A stretch of 64,000 nucleotides of DNA from a virus: IMG/VR virus record IMGVR_UViG_3300030107_004732, positions 1-64,000 of that record; one strand, given 5' to 3'. The position numbers were made by a program, and so were the translations under genes. Within the stretch, counting starts at the first letter, position 1. Each line of letters opens with the position of its first letter. The notes under the pieces are model-generated. The model ran no database searches. It was not told the DNA's origin and saw nothing but the letters and a program-made list of their open reading frames with translations. This document shows, piece after piece, positions 33,868-41,824 of the stretch.

Positions 33868-33939
33868 CCCTTTATATCAAAGGGATCTTATGTATAGCAC
33901 ACTGAACAGGGTAGTATAACCCCTATTTCTGCCCTGTTC
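33868..33939 (+). terminator. Paired hairpins after E1 gene, weak terminator or RNA element
   Basis: CCCTTT/AAAGGG with a 5-nt loop (33868-33884), then GAACAGGG/CCCTGTTC (33904-33939). The second is followed by TCAAAATAAAA, not a U-run. They close the ubiquitin-like module and precede the ERF gene. Partial termination or processing is likely rather than strong termination. Confidence 0.4.
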
Positions 33940-33962
33940 TCAAAATAAAAAGGAGGAAGCTC

Positions 33963-34466
33963 GTGACAAATATCGATGTTTCAAAACAAACTGGTATTGC
34001 TAAAAGTGTATTAGAAGCAAAAGCCAAAAACGAATCAAATGAGAAATCTTTTGATGAATCTCATGATAGAAGACATGATGAATGGAAATCACCTCAATTA
34101 GATCAATTAGCAGCAGCATTAGCTAAAGCTCAATCTGAAATGGAAGGTGCTAAAAAAGAGAGTACAAATCCATTCTTTAAGTCTAGTTATGCAGACTTAC
34201 ATGCAGTAATTAAATCTTCATTTCCATACTTATCTAAAAATGGACTATCTGTTAGTCAAGGTAATGAAGTAATTAAAGGCGCTGTATGTGTAACAACAAC
34301 ATTAATGCACGCATCAGGTCAATGGATGAGAAGTAAAATTAAACTTCCATTAGCTAAAGTAGACGCACAAGGCGTTGGAGCTGCTGTAACTTATGGTAGA
34401 AGATATGGTTTATCTGCTATGGTAGGTATAGCTCAATACGATGATGATGCACAATCAATTTCTTAA
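33963..34466 (+). CDS. erf: ERF-family single-strand annealing protein
   Basis: 167 aa from a GTG start with AAAGGAGGAAG upstream. Residues ~60-160 carry the ERF signature: 'KKESTNPFFKSSYADLHAV', 'LSKNGLSVSQ', 'LMHASGQWM' and 'GAAVTYGRRYGLSAMVGI'. ERF proteins anneal complementary single strands for phage recombination. The C-terminus is short, lacking a long basic tail. It is followed by an SSB-like gene, the usual partner. Confidence 0.9.
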   Translation: MTNIDVSKQTGIAKSVLEAKAKNESNEKSFDESHDRRHDEWKSPQLDQLAAALAKAQSEMEGAKKESTNPFFKSSYADLHAVIKSSFPYLSKNGLSVSQGNEVIKGAVCVTTTLMHASGQWMRSKIKLPLAKVDAQGVGAAVTYGRRYGLSAMVGIAQYDDDAQSIS

Positions 34467-34479
34467 TTAAGGAGAACAT

Positions 34480-35016
34480 ATGAGAACAATGACAATAAAG
34501 TCAGGTAGTAGTAATAATCAATATTCTACTGGGTGGCATGAATTAATAGTTTCAAAAGCTAAATATGGTGATTGGAATGGAACAAAATGTATAGACATTT
34601 ACTTTGATGAATATCCAGAAAACTTTAACATGAGAGTTTATGCTAAAACAGGAACTGATGGTGAAGAATTTGCTATTGGTCAAATATATAGATTTGCTAA
34701 TGCTGGAATAAGTAGCGCATTAGAAGGCCCTGATGGCACTAAAGTTGTTAAAATGGATGATAGTGAAGAAGCTTTAATAGGTAAAAAGATGAATGTTTAC
34801 TTTTATAAAGATGGTAAATATTCTAGAATGTTATCTAAAACTGCTCCTACAGAATTTACAAATGCTGTAGAATCATTCACAACAGATGATGTTAGCTATT
34901 GGAAAGGTAAAGCTATAGATTTCTATAAGAAATATGTAGAACCTAAACTTAAAACAAGCTCAGAAGAATCCGTTTCTTCTTCCGAGACCTCCGAGAGTGA
35001 CGATATACCCTTTTAA
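34480..35016 (+). CDS. Single-stranded DNA-binding-like protein
   Basis: 178 aa. The beta-rich N-terminal ~110 residues are OB-fold-like (TGWHELIVSKAKYGDWNG). A Ser/Glu-rich linker (about 155-172) leads to the terminal SDDIPF, the classic acidic SSB tip that recruits replication proteins. Placed between ERF annealase and primase-helicase. The core does not look like bacterial SSB, so it is a phage-type analogue. SD: AAGGAGAACAT. Confidence 0.7.
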   Translation: MRTMTIKSGSSNNQYSTGWHELIVSKAKYGDWNGTKCIDIYFDEYPENFNMRVYAKTGTDGEEFAIGQIYRFANAGISSALEGPDGTKVVKMDDSEEALIGKKMNVYFYKDGKYSRMLSKTAPTEFTNAVESFTTDDVSYWKGKAIDFYKKYVEPKLKTSSEESVSSSETSESDDIPF

Positions 35017-35036
35017 GTGAGTAGGTAATCGTTAAT

Positions 35037-35120
35037 TATAGGGAGGCAACAACTGGTCCTGTAAGTCGTAAATGACCTACTGAGGAAATTTCCGCAAAGG
35101 AATATGTGAGTCTCCCTATA
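35037..35120 (+). ncRNA. Stem-closed RNA element F
   Basis: TATAGGGAG (35037-35045) pairs perfectly over 9 bp with CTCCCTATA (35112-35120), closing an 84-nt element. Inside are GGTC/GACC and a TTCC-GCAAA-GGAA hairpin. It is tRNA-sized but has no T-arm or anticodon arm. In the 275-nt gap after the SSB-like gene. Confidence 0.55.
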
Positions 35121-35126
35121 TAAAGA

Positions 35127-35275
35127 TTTGGTAACAGTATAAAAACTCCCTAGATAGTACTCAGTTTACTATCTGACATTTCAGAAATCTAAATTCCATT
35201 AGATTCCGATTATTTGTTTATGAGTATATTTCATACGTGACTATTGCCTGGCTGGAAGTTGCAGGAGTTACCAAA
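35127..35275 (+). ncRNA. Stem-closed RNA element G
   Basis: TTTGGTAAC (35127-35135) pairs perfectly over 9 bp with GTTACCAAA (35267-35275), 149 nt end to end. Inside are AGATAGTA/TACTATCT (8 bp) and AATCTAA/TTAGATT (7 bp) hairpins. It directly follows element F and ends 6 nt before the AAAGGAG of the next gene. Confidence 0.55.
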
Positions 35276-35291
35276 AAATTAAAGGAGAATT

Positions 35292-35471
35292 ATGAGAGCG
35301 ACAGAATTTATGCATTTTATGAATAGAACAGATATAGGTTTAGGACAAAATCCTAAAGAAAGAGACTATACACACTATACCCCTAGAATGCTTGCAAAAA
35401 GAGCTAGATATGAGTATCAAAAGATGCTTAGAGAACAAAAAAAATTAAAGAAATCGGAGGAAAAAAAATGA
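35292..35471 (+). CDS. Basic hypothetical protein, 59 aa
   Basis: ATG at 35292 with AAAGGAGAATT upstream. 59 aa, strongly basic C-terminal half (RMLAKRARYEYQKMLREQKK). Possibly nucleic acid binding. Overlaps the next membrane ORF as ATGA. Confidence 0.55.
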   Translation: MRATEFMHFMNRTDIGLGQNPKERDYTHYTPRMLAKRARYEYQKMLREQKKLKKSEEKK

Positions 35472-35572
35472 TAGAAATAATACTTATAAGTTTATCAATA
35501 TTTATATTAGCTGTAGGAACTTTAATACTGTTAATAAAAAGTGAAGTGGAGAATATACATGGAGATGATTAA
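35468..35572 (+). CDS. Small membrane protein, 34 aa
   Basis: Starts in ATGA overlap with GGAGG upstream. One hydrophobic segment (IEIILISLSIFILAVGTLIL) then a polar tail. It overlaps the primase-helicase start by 14 nt. Function unknown. Confidence 0.45.
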   Translation: MIEIILISLSIFILAVGTLILLIKSEVENIHGDD

Positions 35573-37322
35573 AGAAATAGCATTTGGAGTTAGTAATAGA
35601 GGTAATTTTCAATCTAAAGATGAAGTTTGTGAGTTACAAGGCACTGACACTGATCTATTTGTGTCTTTATATGACTATGATGAAACAGTTGTAGCATATT
35701 ATAGTAAAAAAGGAAGTTTATCAGGATTTGATGGTAACATATATATGCCTACAGAATTTATATTAGACGTTGATGGATCTAGTATAAGAAATGCTAGAGA
35801 TAAATTAATAGGTTTATCAGATATATTAGATGATTGCAATCTATACTATAGAATATATTTTAGCGGAACAGGTTTTCATGTTGGTATACACAATTCAGCA
35901 TTTAAATGGGAACCAAGTCCTAATTTACACGTAAGAGTAAAAGAAGAGCTAACTAAAGCTGGTATCTATAAATTTGCAGACCCCTCTGTTACTGATAAAA
36001 CAAGAATAATAAGACTAGTTAATACTAAAAATACTAAATCTGGATTATATAAAATCTGTATAGAAGATAACTTACAAATATTATCTTCGTCAGATAAAGT
36101 GTTTAAAGAAGAGCTGATTAAATTAGCATCAGAACCTAGAAACATAGATTACGAAGATATTGAATTGAGTAGCCCAGTATTTGATGTAAGAGATAAAGAA
36201 AAACCTGAAGAAAAACCTGAAATTAAGGTAAGAAATAAGCGTGATCCTGTTGCTAACACTTGTATACAGAAAATGTTAGATGGTGCTCCACACGGTAAAC
36301 GTCATATGGTCGCTCTTAGAATAGCATCTCATTTAAGATGGAACTTTCCAGAAAATATTGTAAGATTAATTATGGAAGATTGGCGCATTAGAGTTAACGA
36401 AGGTGCTAAAAGCGAGTTTAAAAAAGAAGAGATGGATGGTATAGTAGAAGGTTGTTATACTGGTCATGATGGACAAGGTTACAGATATGGTGCTGATGAT
36501 CCAGTTATACAGTTTTATTGTAACTCTAAATGTACGTTACACAGAGGTGCTAAAGCCGAAAACATGATGGATTCAAGTAGTATGGAAGATGAATTAATAA
36601 ACTTTTATGCTCAAGACTTAAAACCACTTAATTTAGGTGAGCCATATGATATGAATTTCCCTATATATCCAGGTGAAACAGTCATTATTCAAGCTCCACC
36701 TGCAAGTATGAAGACTATGTTGCTTCAAAATTGGGTAAATTATTTTAAAAGACCAACATACTTTGTTGAAATGGAAATGTCTCCAAGGCAAATATGGTCT
36801 AGATTTGTTCAGATAGAAATGGGGTGGGATGAAAATCAATTAGCTAATCATTACAAACAAATGAAAAATGGTATGGATAAAAGATTTGAATGGTTAACTG
36901 TAGACTATTCAGCTCCATATGCGCATGAATTAGAAAGAAGAATCACCAGCCTACCTGTTAAGCCAGAAATAGTAATTGTTGACCATTTGGGGCTATTTAA
37001 GAGCAAACAGAAAGATAATAACATGAAAGTTGAGGAAGCTAGCCAAGCAATTATGGAATTAGCTGTAAGACAAAATGTGATCGTCTTTGCTGTAAGCGAA
37101 GTATCTAAAGCTGCCTTTAAAGAAGGTATGGACATATCTTCATCTAGAGGTTCATTTAGAATTGCATATAATGCAAATAAATTAATATCTTTAAAGCCAT
37201 ATAAGAACAAAGAAACAGGTCTTGTTGAGCTTATAGATATTAAATCAGATAAAAACAGAGAGAAAGAACATCTGTACGCTAGATTAACAGTTAATAACGT
37301 AAGAATAGAAAAGGAGGGCTAA
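35559..37322 (+). CDS. Primase-helicase fusion (AEP-like primase + RecA-like helicase)
   Basis: 587 aa from the ATG at 35559 (GTGGAG upstream). The N-terminal ~200 residues carry archaeo-eukaryotic primase-like motifs: DVD (70-72), SGTGFHV (102-108) and TRIIRL (148-153). A middle helical region with Cys pair CNSKC (about 321-325) follows. The C-terminal ~200 residues are a RecA-like ATPase: Walker A APPASMKT (379-386) and Walker B IVIVD (471-475). The Walker A lacks its usual glycines. It would prime and unwind at the fork. No DnaG-type TOPRIM primase or DNA polymerase is present, so the host polymerase or a gene outside the window must finish replication. Confidence 0.75.
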   Translation: MEMIKEIAFGVSNRGNFQSKDEVCELQGTDTDLFVSLYDYDETVVAYYSKKGSLSGFDGNIYMPTEFILDVDGSSIRNARDKLIGLSDILDDCNLYYRIYFSGTGFHVGIHNSAFKWEPSPNLHVRVKEELTKAGIYKFADPSVTDKTRIIRLVNTKNTKSGLYKICIEDNLQILSSSDKVFKEELIKLASEPRNIDYEDIELSSPVFDVRDKEKPEEKPEIKVRNKRDPVANTCIQKMLDGAPHGKRHMVALRIASHLRWNFPENIVRLIMEDWRIRVNEGAKSEFKKEEMDGIVEGCYTGHDGQGYRYGADDPVIQFYCNSKCTLHRGAKAENMMDSSSMEDELINFYAQDLKPLNLGEPYDMNFPIYPGETVIIQAPPASMKTMLLQNWVNYFKRPTYFVEMEMSPRQIWSRFVQIEMGWDENQLANHYKQMKNGMDKRFEWLTVDYSAPYAHELERRITSLPVKPEIVIVDHLGLFKSKQKDNNMKVEEASQAIMELAVRQNVIVFAVSEVSKAAFKEGMDISSSRGSFRIAYNANKLISLKPYKNKETGLVELIDIKSDKNREKEHLYARLTVNNVRIEKEG

Positions 37323-37469
37323 ATGCCTAAGAAAAGTAAAGAAAAACTAAAATGGGAACATGCTGAAAAATTAGCTAACCTATATGAGCAAAGATCTAAT
37401 TTGGAAGTAGCTTTTATAAAATTAAACGGAGCTATTGAAGTATTGGAATCAATAAAACCTAAGGAGTAA
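37323..37469 (+). CDS. Small helical protein, 48 aa
   Basis: ATG at 37323 immediately after the primase-helicase stop, GGAGG upstream. 48 aa, basic start then a helix (LANLYEQRSNLEVAFIKLNG). Likely a real small protein by spacing; function unknown. Confidence 0.55.
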   Translation: MPKKSKEKLKWEHAEKLANLYEQRSNLEVAFIKLNGAIEVLESIKPKE

Positions 37470-37471
37470 TT

Positions 37472-37756
37472 ATGTATTACAACACTAATGATGAAACAGG
37501 GGGAACTCTGCAAAATAGTAGGAATGCTGCAATAAAACAAGAGGATCAAATTCTTGGTATATTTCGAGCATTTCCAAATGAAGGTCTTACACCATTTGAT
37601 ATTGAAGATTTTGCAAATGATCAAGATGTTCATTGGCCTATAACAAGCATTAGAAGAGCTATTACAGATTTAACTAATGCTGGTAAATTAACTAAAACCG
37701 ATATAACTAAACTAGGTAAGTACGGAAAGAAAGTACATACTTGGAAATTAGTATAA
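37472..37756 (+). CDS. Winged-helix DNA-binding-like protein, 94 aa
   Basis: 94 aa. Residues ~25-90 read as a winged helix: helix (QILGIFRAF), 'LTPFDIEDF', recognition-helix-like 'TSIRRAITDLTNAGKLTKTD' and a beta-wing ending 'KVHTWKLV'. This resembles phage proteins for replication control or transcription. AAGGAG upstream of the ATG at 37472. Confidence 0.65.
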   Translation: MYYNTNDETGGTLQNSRNAAIKQEDQILGIFRAFPNEGLTPFDIEDFANDQDVHWPITSIRRAITDLTNAGKLTKTDITKLGKYGKKVHTWKLV

Positions 37757-37772
37757 CACTCAGGAGGGAAGC

Positions 37773-37967
37773 ATGTCAAAAAATAAAAAACCTACAATGA
37801 ATGAAGTAAGAGATGCAATAGCTGTAATGATTAGAAGAATTGATGATTTATATAAAGTTATGCATCAAAGTAATTTAACCTTTACTGAATATTTAATGTT
37901 CAAAAAAGAAGGAGATAAATTTACTGAACATTTAAAGGAAAAATACGATAAAAAGGAGGATGAATAA
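37773..37967 (+). CDS. Hypothetical protein, 64 aa
   Basis: 64 aa with CAGGAGGGAAGC upstream. Basic start, helical body (NEVRDAIAVMIRRIDDLYKV), acidic end. The pattern resembles a common small phage family of unknown function. TAATG overlap with the next gene. Confidence 0.6.
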   Translation: MSKNKKPTMNEVRDAIAVMIRRIDDLYKVMHQSNLTFTEYLMFKKEGDKFTEHLKEKYDKKEDE

Positions 37968-38179
37968 TGAGTTGGTTTTGTGATACTCAAGAAGCAAAAG
38001 ATCATAAGAAAAATTGCAAGAAAAATCCTTGGAATTGTGGCAAATGTGTTTGGATAGATGAATCAGCTATCGCTATGGGAAGATATGGTAAAGTTGTAGA
38101 ATCTGAACCAGAAGCAGAAGAACTTCATCCTTTATTTGAACAGATAATGGAGACTTTTAATGGCAGAAAAATTGACTAA
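37967..38179 (+). CDS. Cys-rich small protein, 70 aa
   Basis: 70 aa, AAGGAGG upstream. N-terminal C5, C17, C24 and C27 (NCGKC) with adjacent His can form a zinc site; the C-terminus is acidic. Overlaps the next ORF by 20 nt. Function unknown. Confidence 0.6.
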   Translation: MSWFCDTQEAKDHKKNCKKNPWNCGKCVWIDESAIAMGRYGKVVESEPEAEELHPLFEQIMETFNGRKID

Positions 38180-38291
38180 AAAACAATTAAAAGCAATTAA
38201 AAAACATAGGAAAGATAATCCTAAAGAAACAAGTCATGCTCGTAGAGCTAGATTATTAAAAAATAAACCTTGGTGGATGCCTCGTGACTAA
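38160..38291 (+). CDS. Basic small protein, 43 aa
   Basis: ATG at 38160. 43 aa with many Lys/Arg (LTKKQLKAIKKHRKD) and a C-terminal PWWMPRD. No strong ribosome site beyond GGAG further upstream. Overlaps the next ORF by 8 nt. Possibly nucleic acid binding. Confidence 0.5.
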   Translation: MAEKLTKKQLKAIKKHRKDNPKETSHARRARLLKNKPWWMPRD

Positions 38292-38433
38292 TTGCAATAA
38301 ATGTAAATCAAAGTGCTTCCCTGTGTATAGTTTATCTATAGTTAACGAAATATACGTATGCAGGGATTGCGCTTTTAAAATAATGGAAGGATATTATGAT
38401 AGAAGACCTATTAAAACTGAAAAGTCAGATTGA
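38284..38433 (+). CDS. Zinc-ribbon micro-protein, 49 aa
   Basis: 49 aa from a GTG at 38284. Two CxxC pairs (C4-NK-C7 and C26-RD-C29) plus C11 fit a small zinc ribbon. It overlaps both neighbours. Real coding is supported by the paired cysteines; function unknown. Confidence 0.5.
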   Translation: MTNCNKCKSKCFPVYSLSIVNEIYVCRDCAFKIMEGYYDRRPIKTEKSD

Positions 38434-38704
38434 TAGCATGGTAGAAACATATAAAGATCTACATCCAGATGAGTTTTATGACTTAATGGATAATGGTGAA
38501 TATATTACTAAAGAAGAGTATGAAACTCATGACAGAGGTAATAATACACATCTAGACGGTATGAGTGAGTATAATCAAAAACAACAGGCACTTAAAAAAA
38601 TAAGGGAGGGGACTTATGAAAGCACGTTCCGCGAAAAACAAGGGAAGAAAACTGCAGAACATGGTGAGGGATCGCCTTCGCTCTGTGTTTTCGGAGACTC
38701 TTGA
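38396..38704 (+). CDS. Hypothetical protein, 102 aa (tail overlaps nuclease)
   Basis: 102 aa with ATGGAAGGATATT upstream of the ATG. The first ~72 residues are helical and acidic (DLLKLKSQIDSMVETYKD). The last ~30 codons overlap the nuclease gene in another frame (89 nt) and look like a shadow of it. Real gene with possibly non-functional tail. Confidence 0.5.
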   Translation: MIEDLLKLKSQIDSMVETYKDLHPDEFYDLMDNGEYITKEEYETHDRGNNTHLDGMSEYNQKQQALKKIREGTYESTFREKQGKKTAEHGEGSPSLCVFGDS

Positions 38705-38969
38705 GACGAATGATATTGAATCCCAAGTTATGGGAATGAGTGGTGAGGATATTGTATTATCCCCAGCAGCTAAAAGAGCTATAAAATACAGTTTTGAATG
38801 TAAAAATCAAGAAAGATTAAACTTGTGGAAATCTTTAGAACAAGCAGAATCTAACTGTGATAATAGACATCCTGTACTAGTATTCAAAAGAAATAGAACA
38901 AAAACATATGTAGCTATAGAGTTTGATCACTTTATAGAATTAATCGATGAAAAACAAAAGGAGATTTAA
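38616..38969 (+). CDS. PD-(D/E)XK-like nuclease
   Basis: 117 aa, AGGGAGGGG upstream. Matches a common phage nuclease layout: 'SAKNKGRKLQNMVRDRL', then 'GMSGEDIVLSPAAKRA' with catalytic-type D45, then 'YSFECKN' with the E-x-K pair, and 'WKSLEQAESN'. This is the D...ExK metal site of small resolvase-like enzymes. It may resolve recombination intermediates or act on DNA ends near the replication genes. Confidence 0.75.
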   Translation: MKARSAKNKGRKLQNMVRDRLRSVFSETLETNDIESQVMGMSGEDIVLSPAAKRAIKYSFECKNQERLNLWKSLEQAESNCDNRHPVLVFKRNRTKTYVAIEFDHFIELIDEKQKEI

Positions 38970-39133
38970 TGGAATTAAATCACATAGATAAAACAAATTT
39001 AGAATGGATTGAACAATATTTAGAAAACACATCTTATTCTGAAATACCTGAATCATTTATCAATCAAGTTGACCAATGGTTTGAAACTGTTAGTTACATT
39101 AAAAGTTTAGTAGAATTAAAAAAACAAAGCTAG
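38969..39133 (+). CDS. Hypothetical acidic protein, 54 aa, last early gene
   Basis: 54 aa from the ATG at 38969 (TAATGG overlap, AAAGGAG upstream). Acidic helical product (NLEWIEQYLENTSYSEIPES). It ends 3 nt before the stop of the convergent minus-strand 895-aa gene, with no visible terminator between. Confidence 0.6.
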   Translation: MELNHIDKTNLEWIEQYLENTSYSEIPESFINQVDQWFETVSYIKSLVELKKQS

Positions 39134-39136
39134 TGA

Positions 39137-41824
39137 CTAAAAGTCTTGTAGAGAAGAAAGTATTTGCAAGAGTTCCTCTTCTGAGTACTTCTTCTCTGCC
39201 TTTGATTTCTTAGTTTCTTTAGGGGTAAAATATGTAGATACAGGTTCTGGCATATATTTCTGAAGAGGCATTAATAAAGCATCTTTATAACCTGAAAGTT
39301 CAGGAGTGCCATATAAACCTAATTCTTGTCCTAATAATGTAGGTACACCAGTACCATTTATAGATCTAGGTACAGTTGAGTAAATAAGTCTTCCAATCTG
39401 AGTATTTAAAGTTCTTACTATTTCTTCAGTAGAGTCAGTATTGTGTCTTTCATGGAATTTGATATAACCATTTGAATAAGTTGTCCATTCAGGTCCACCC
39501 ATTTTCATAAAATTAGTAGCAGTTCCTATTCTTATTATATCACTTACAAAAGGACCACCAAATGTTCCAGTAATAGGATCTAATCCAAAAAAGGCTTTCT
39601 TTTTAGCTTCTTCATCGCCAGTTAAATATTCTCTTAACCTAATACCTCTTTCTAAAGTATCGTTTTGTACTAAATTATTAAAATTAGTATTTGTTAAAGC
39701 AGATAACCCTGTTATAAAAGTATATAACATACCCAATCTATATAATCTCCAAGCTTCAGGACTGTTCCATTCTTTAGCAAGTATATCATTACCACCTTTT
39801 TTAGCTATCTTAGCTTGATAGTTAAAGAAATTAATAGCATAAGTTGAAAACTGACCTAAAACAGAACCTACAGGGCTTTTTGTTATATTTGGTTTAGCAA
39901 ACCTATCATATTGATAGTGAAGCTCTTTAACCATTGCTGCTCCATAATTAGAAGCTTTTTTTATAATTTGCCTTTCTACTTCAGGAGTAATATCCATTTC
40001 TGAATCTTTAGATTTTTTTAAGGTCTTTCTTAATAATTCTTGATTACTTTTTAAATCTCTATATTTAGTCATAAATGCAATCTTAAATGTTAAACCCCTA
40101 TTTATTTTATTTTCAACCCACTGCATAGGTTTACCAGTTATCCTTGCAGTATTTTCCATCCAATCATTTATTTTACTAGCAGCAGTTGGACCTTTTTCTA
40201 TAACTCTACCTTCTGGAGTAACTTCTAAATGTGCCATCAAATCTCTAGGCATAGCAAGTTCTTGTATATTAACAAATTCGAAACCATGTCTTTTCATTTC
40301 ATTGTCAACAATAGTTTTCATAGATTCTGATTGCAAATCTTTCATAGCTGTATATATACCTTTATGACCAAAATATACCCAATTTTGTAAAGACTGGGTA
40401 GCATTTCTGGCAGCAGATCTTATATTTAATCCTAATTTAGACATAAATTGAAATGATGTAATAGCTTGAGAAAAATGAGCAAGTTTACTATCTCTAAATT
40501 TTGTGCCTAAAACAGCCTCATGTGTATCACCTATATAGCCTGCTAAGAACTGTAAATGTTGATCATAATCTTTTCCTTCTAATCTTCCCAACTCTTTTAA
40601 AGCATTAGTAGTTTCTTTTGTAACTCTTGCATTATAATTAAATCTTATAACATTATTTGAAAATGTATCAAGAAGACCTATAACATCTTTATTTTGAAAG
40701 TCAAACCTTCCAGATTTCTTTTCAAACGATAAACTAGGCATATTTAAATTGTCAGCTATATTTTTTATCATAGTACCCATATATCCGCTAACATCTTTAT
40801 AATTTGTATTTACTTTACCAGAAAACATATCTTGACTAAATTTAGCAAATGTAGGAGCTATATCTAATACTTGTGTTGGAAAATAATCTTTAGGTTTTTT
40901 AGGAGGGGGAATTTCTTTACCATTTTTCTTTGTATAACGAAAATAATCATTATATAAATTTTCTAATCTTTTTACCTCAAAACCTACACCATTAAACTCA
41001 TTTTTATGAGATTCTAAAACTTTTATATAATCTAATATACCATTACCTAATACTTTCCATAGTCTATCTTTTAATGGTGCTATATTTTGAGCAGGTTTAC
41101 CATTATGCCAAAGATTAACAGCTTCTACTACTTCAGGTCCATATTTTAATTTTGCTGCATCTAAATCCTGTTTTTTAAACTTACTAGGATCTAGCATCAA
41201 ATCATATAAAGCATTATTAATAGCCATTTGAGATTCAGGATCTACATTTTCAAGCCACTTTTTAGCATAAGCGTCAGCCTCTTCAACTTTGCCATCTTTC
41301 ATTAACTTTTCATGAGTAATTTGGTGTTTTTTTAACTCTTCTTGAACTTTATTTCTACCATAACCATACTTTCTCATAAACCCTGTATCACCCATAGCTC
41401 TGTTTAAAGAGTTTTTTATAATAGCTAAATCACTACCTATAGTTTGTAAATTACCATGATAGTAATTACTAGCTTGAACTAAATTATTAAAGTATTTCTT
41501 AGTAATGGGGTTTTTAGATAAAACATTTTCAGGAAGATTAAACAGTTTACCTAAAGTTGTAGGCTTTTTTTCTAATCCATTTAAAAACTTTGTTACATGC
41601 TTATCTAACTTATTTAACTCTTTAGCGTTTGGAAGTCTACTAAACTCAAAATCTAAATTAGGAAGTATTTCGTTAAATACTCTTTCAAATTCATTAGATC
41701 TACCACCAGTCATAGCTTTTATAATTTTATTATCCATCCATTTATCAACAATACCATTTAATCTATTAGCTCTATCTTGTTCACTAGCTTTGACATTTAA
41801 AGGATTTAAACATTTAACAGCCAT
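39137..41824 (-). CDS. Internal virion protein, 895 aa
   Basis: 895 aa from the ATG at 41824, chosen because GGAGGAAGAG lies directly upstream; a TTG at 41839 would add five residues. Mostly helical. The segment 'KELHYQYDRFAKPNITKSP...SVLGQFSTYAINFFNYQ' (around residues 640-690) matches a pattern I associate with large ejection/internal proteins of podovirus-like phages. A moderately hydrophobic stretch follows (YTFITGLSALTNTNF). It overlaps the 2,992-aa gene by 11 nt. Probably ejected with DNA or part of the inner core. Confidence 0.55.
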   Translation of the reverse strand: MAVKCLNPLNVKASEQDRANRLNGIVDKWMDNKIIKAMTGGRSNEFERVFNEILPNLDFEFSRLPNAKELNKLDKHVTKFLNGLEKKPTTLGKLFNLPENVLSKNPITKKYFNNLVQASNYYHGNLQTIGSDLAIIKNSLNRAMGDTGFMRKYGYGRNKVQEELKKHQITHEKLMKDGKVEEADAYAKKWLENVDPESQMAINNALYDLMLDPSKFKKQDLDAAKLKYGPEVVEAVNLWHNGKPAQNIAPLKDRLWKVLGNGILDYIKVLESHKNEFNGVGFEVKRLENLYNDYFRYTKKNGKEIPPPKKPKDYFPTQVLDIAPTFAKFSQDMFSGKVNTNYKDVSGYMGTMIKNIADNLNMPSLSFEKKSGRFDFQNKDVIGLLDTFSNNVIRFNYNARVTKETTNALKELGRLEGKDYDQHLQFLAGYIGDTHEAVLGTKFRDSKLAHFSQAITSFQFMSKLGLNIRSAARNATQSLQNWVYFGHKGIYTAMKDLQSESMKTIVDNEMKRHGFEFVNIQELAMPRDLMAHLEVTPEGRVIEKGPTAASKINDWMENTARITGKPMQWVENKINRGLTFKIAFMTKYRDLKSNQELLRKTLKKSKDSEMDITPEVERQIIKKASNYGAAMVKELHYQYDRFAKPNITKSPVGSVLGQFSTYAINFFNYQAKIAKKGGNDILAKEWNSPEAWRLYRLGMLYTFITGLSALTNTNFNNLVQNDTLERGIRLREYLTGDEEAKKKAFFGLDPITGTFGGPFVSDIIRIGTATNFMKMGGPEWTTYSNGYIKFHERHNTDSTEEIVRTLNTQIGRLIYSTVPRSINGTGVPTLLGQELGLYGTPELSGYKDALLMPLQKYMPEPVSTYFTPKETKKSKAEKKYSEEELLQILSSLQDF

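Noticed and set aside
35037-35120. tRNA candidate (84 nt with a 9-bp closing stem)
   Set aside because: No D-, anticodon- or T-arm and no GTTCRANY; kept only as an unclassified structured element.
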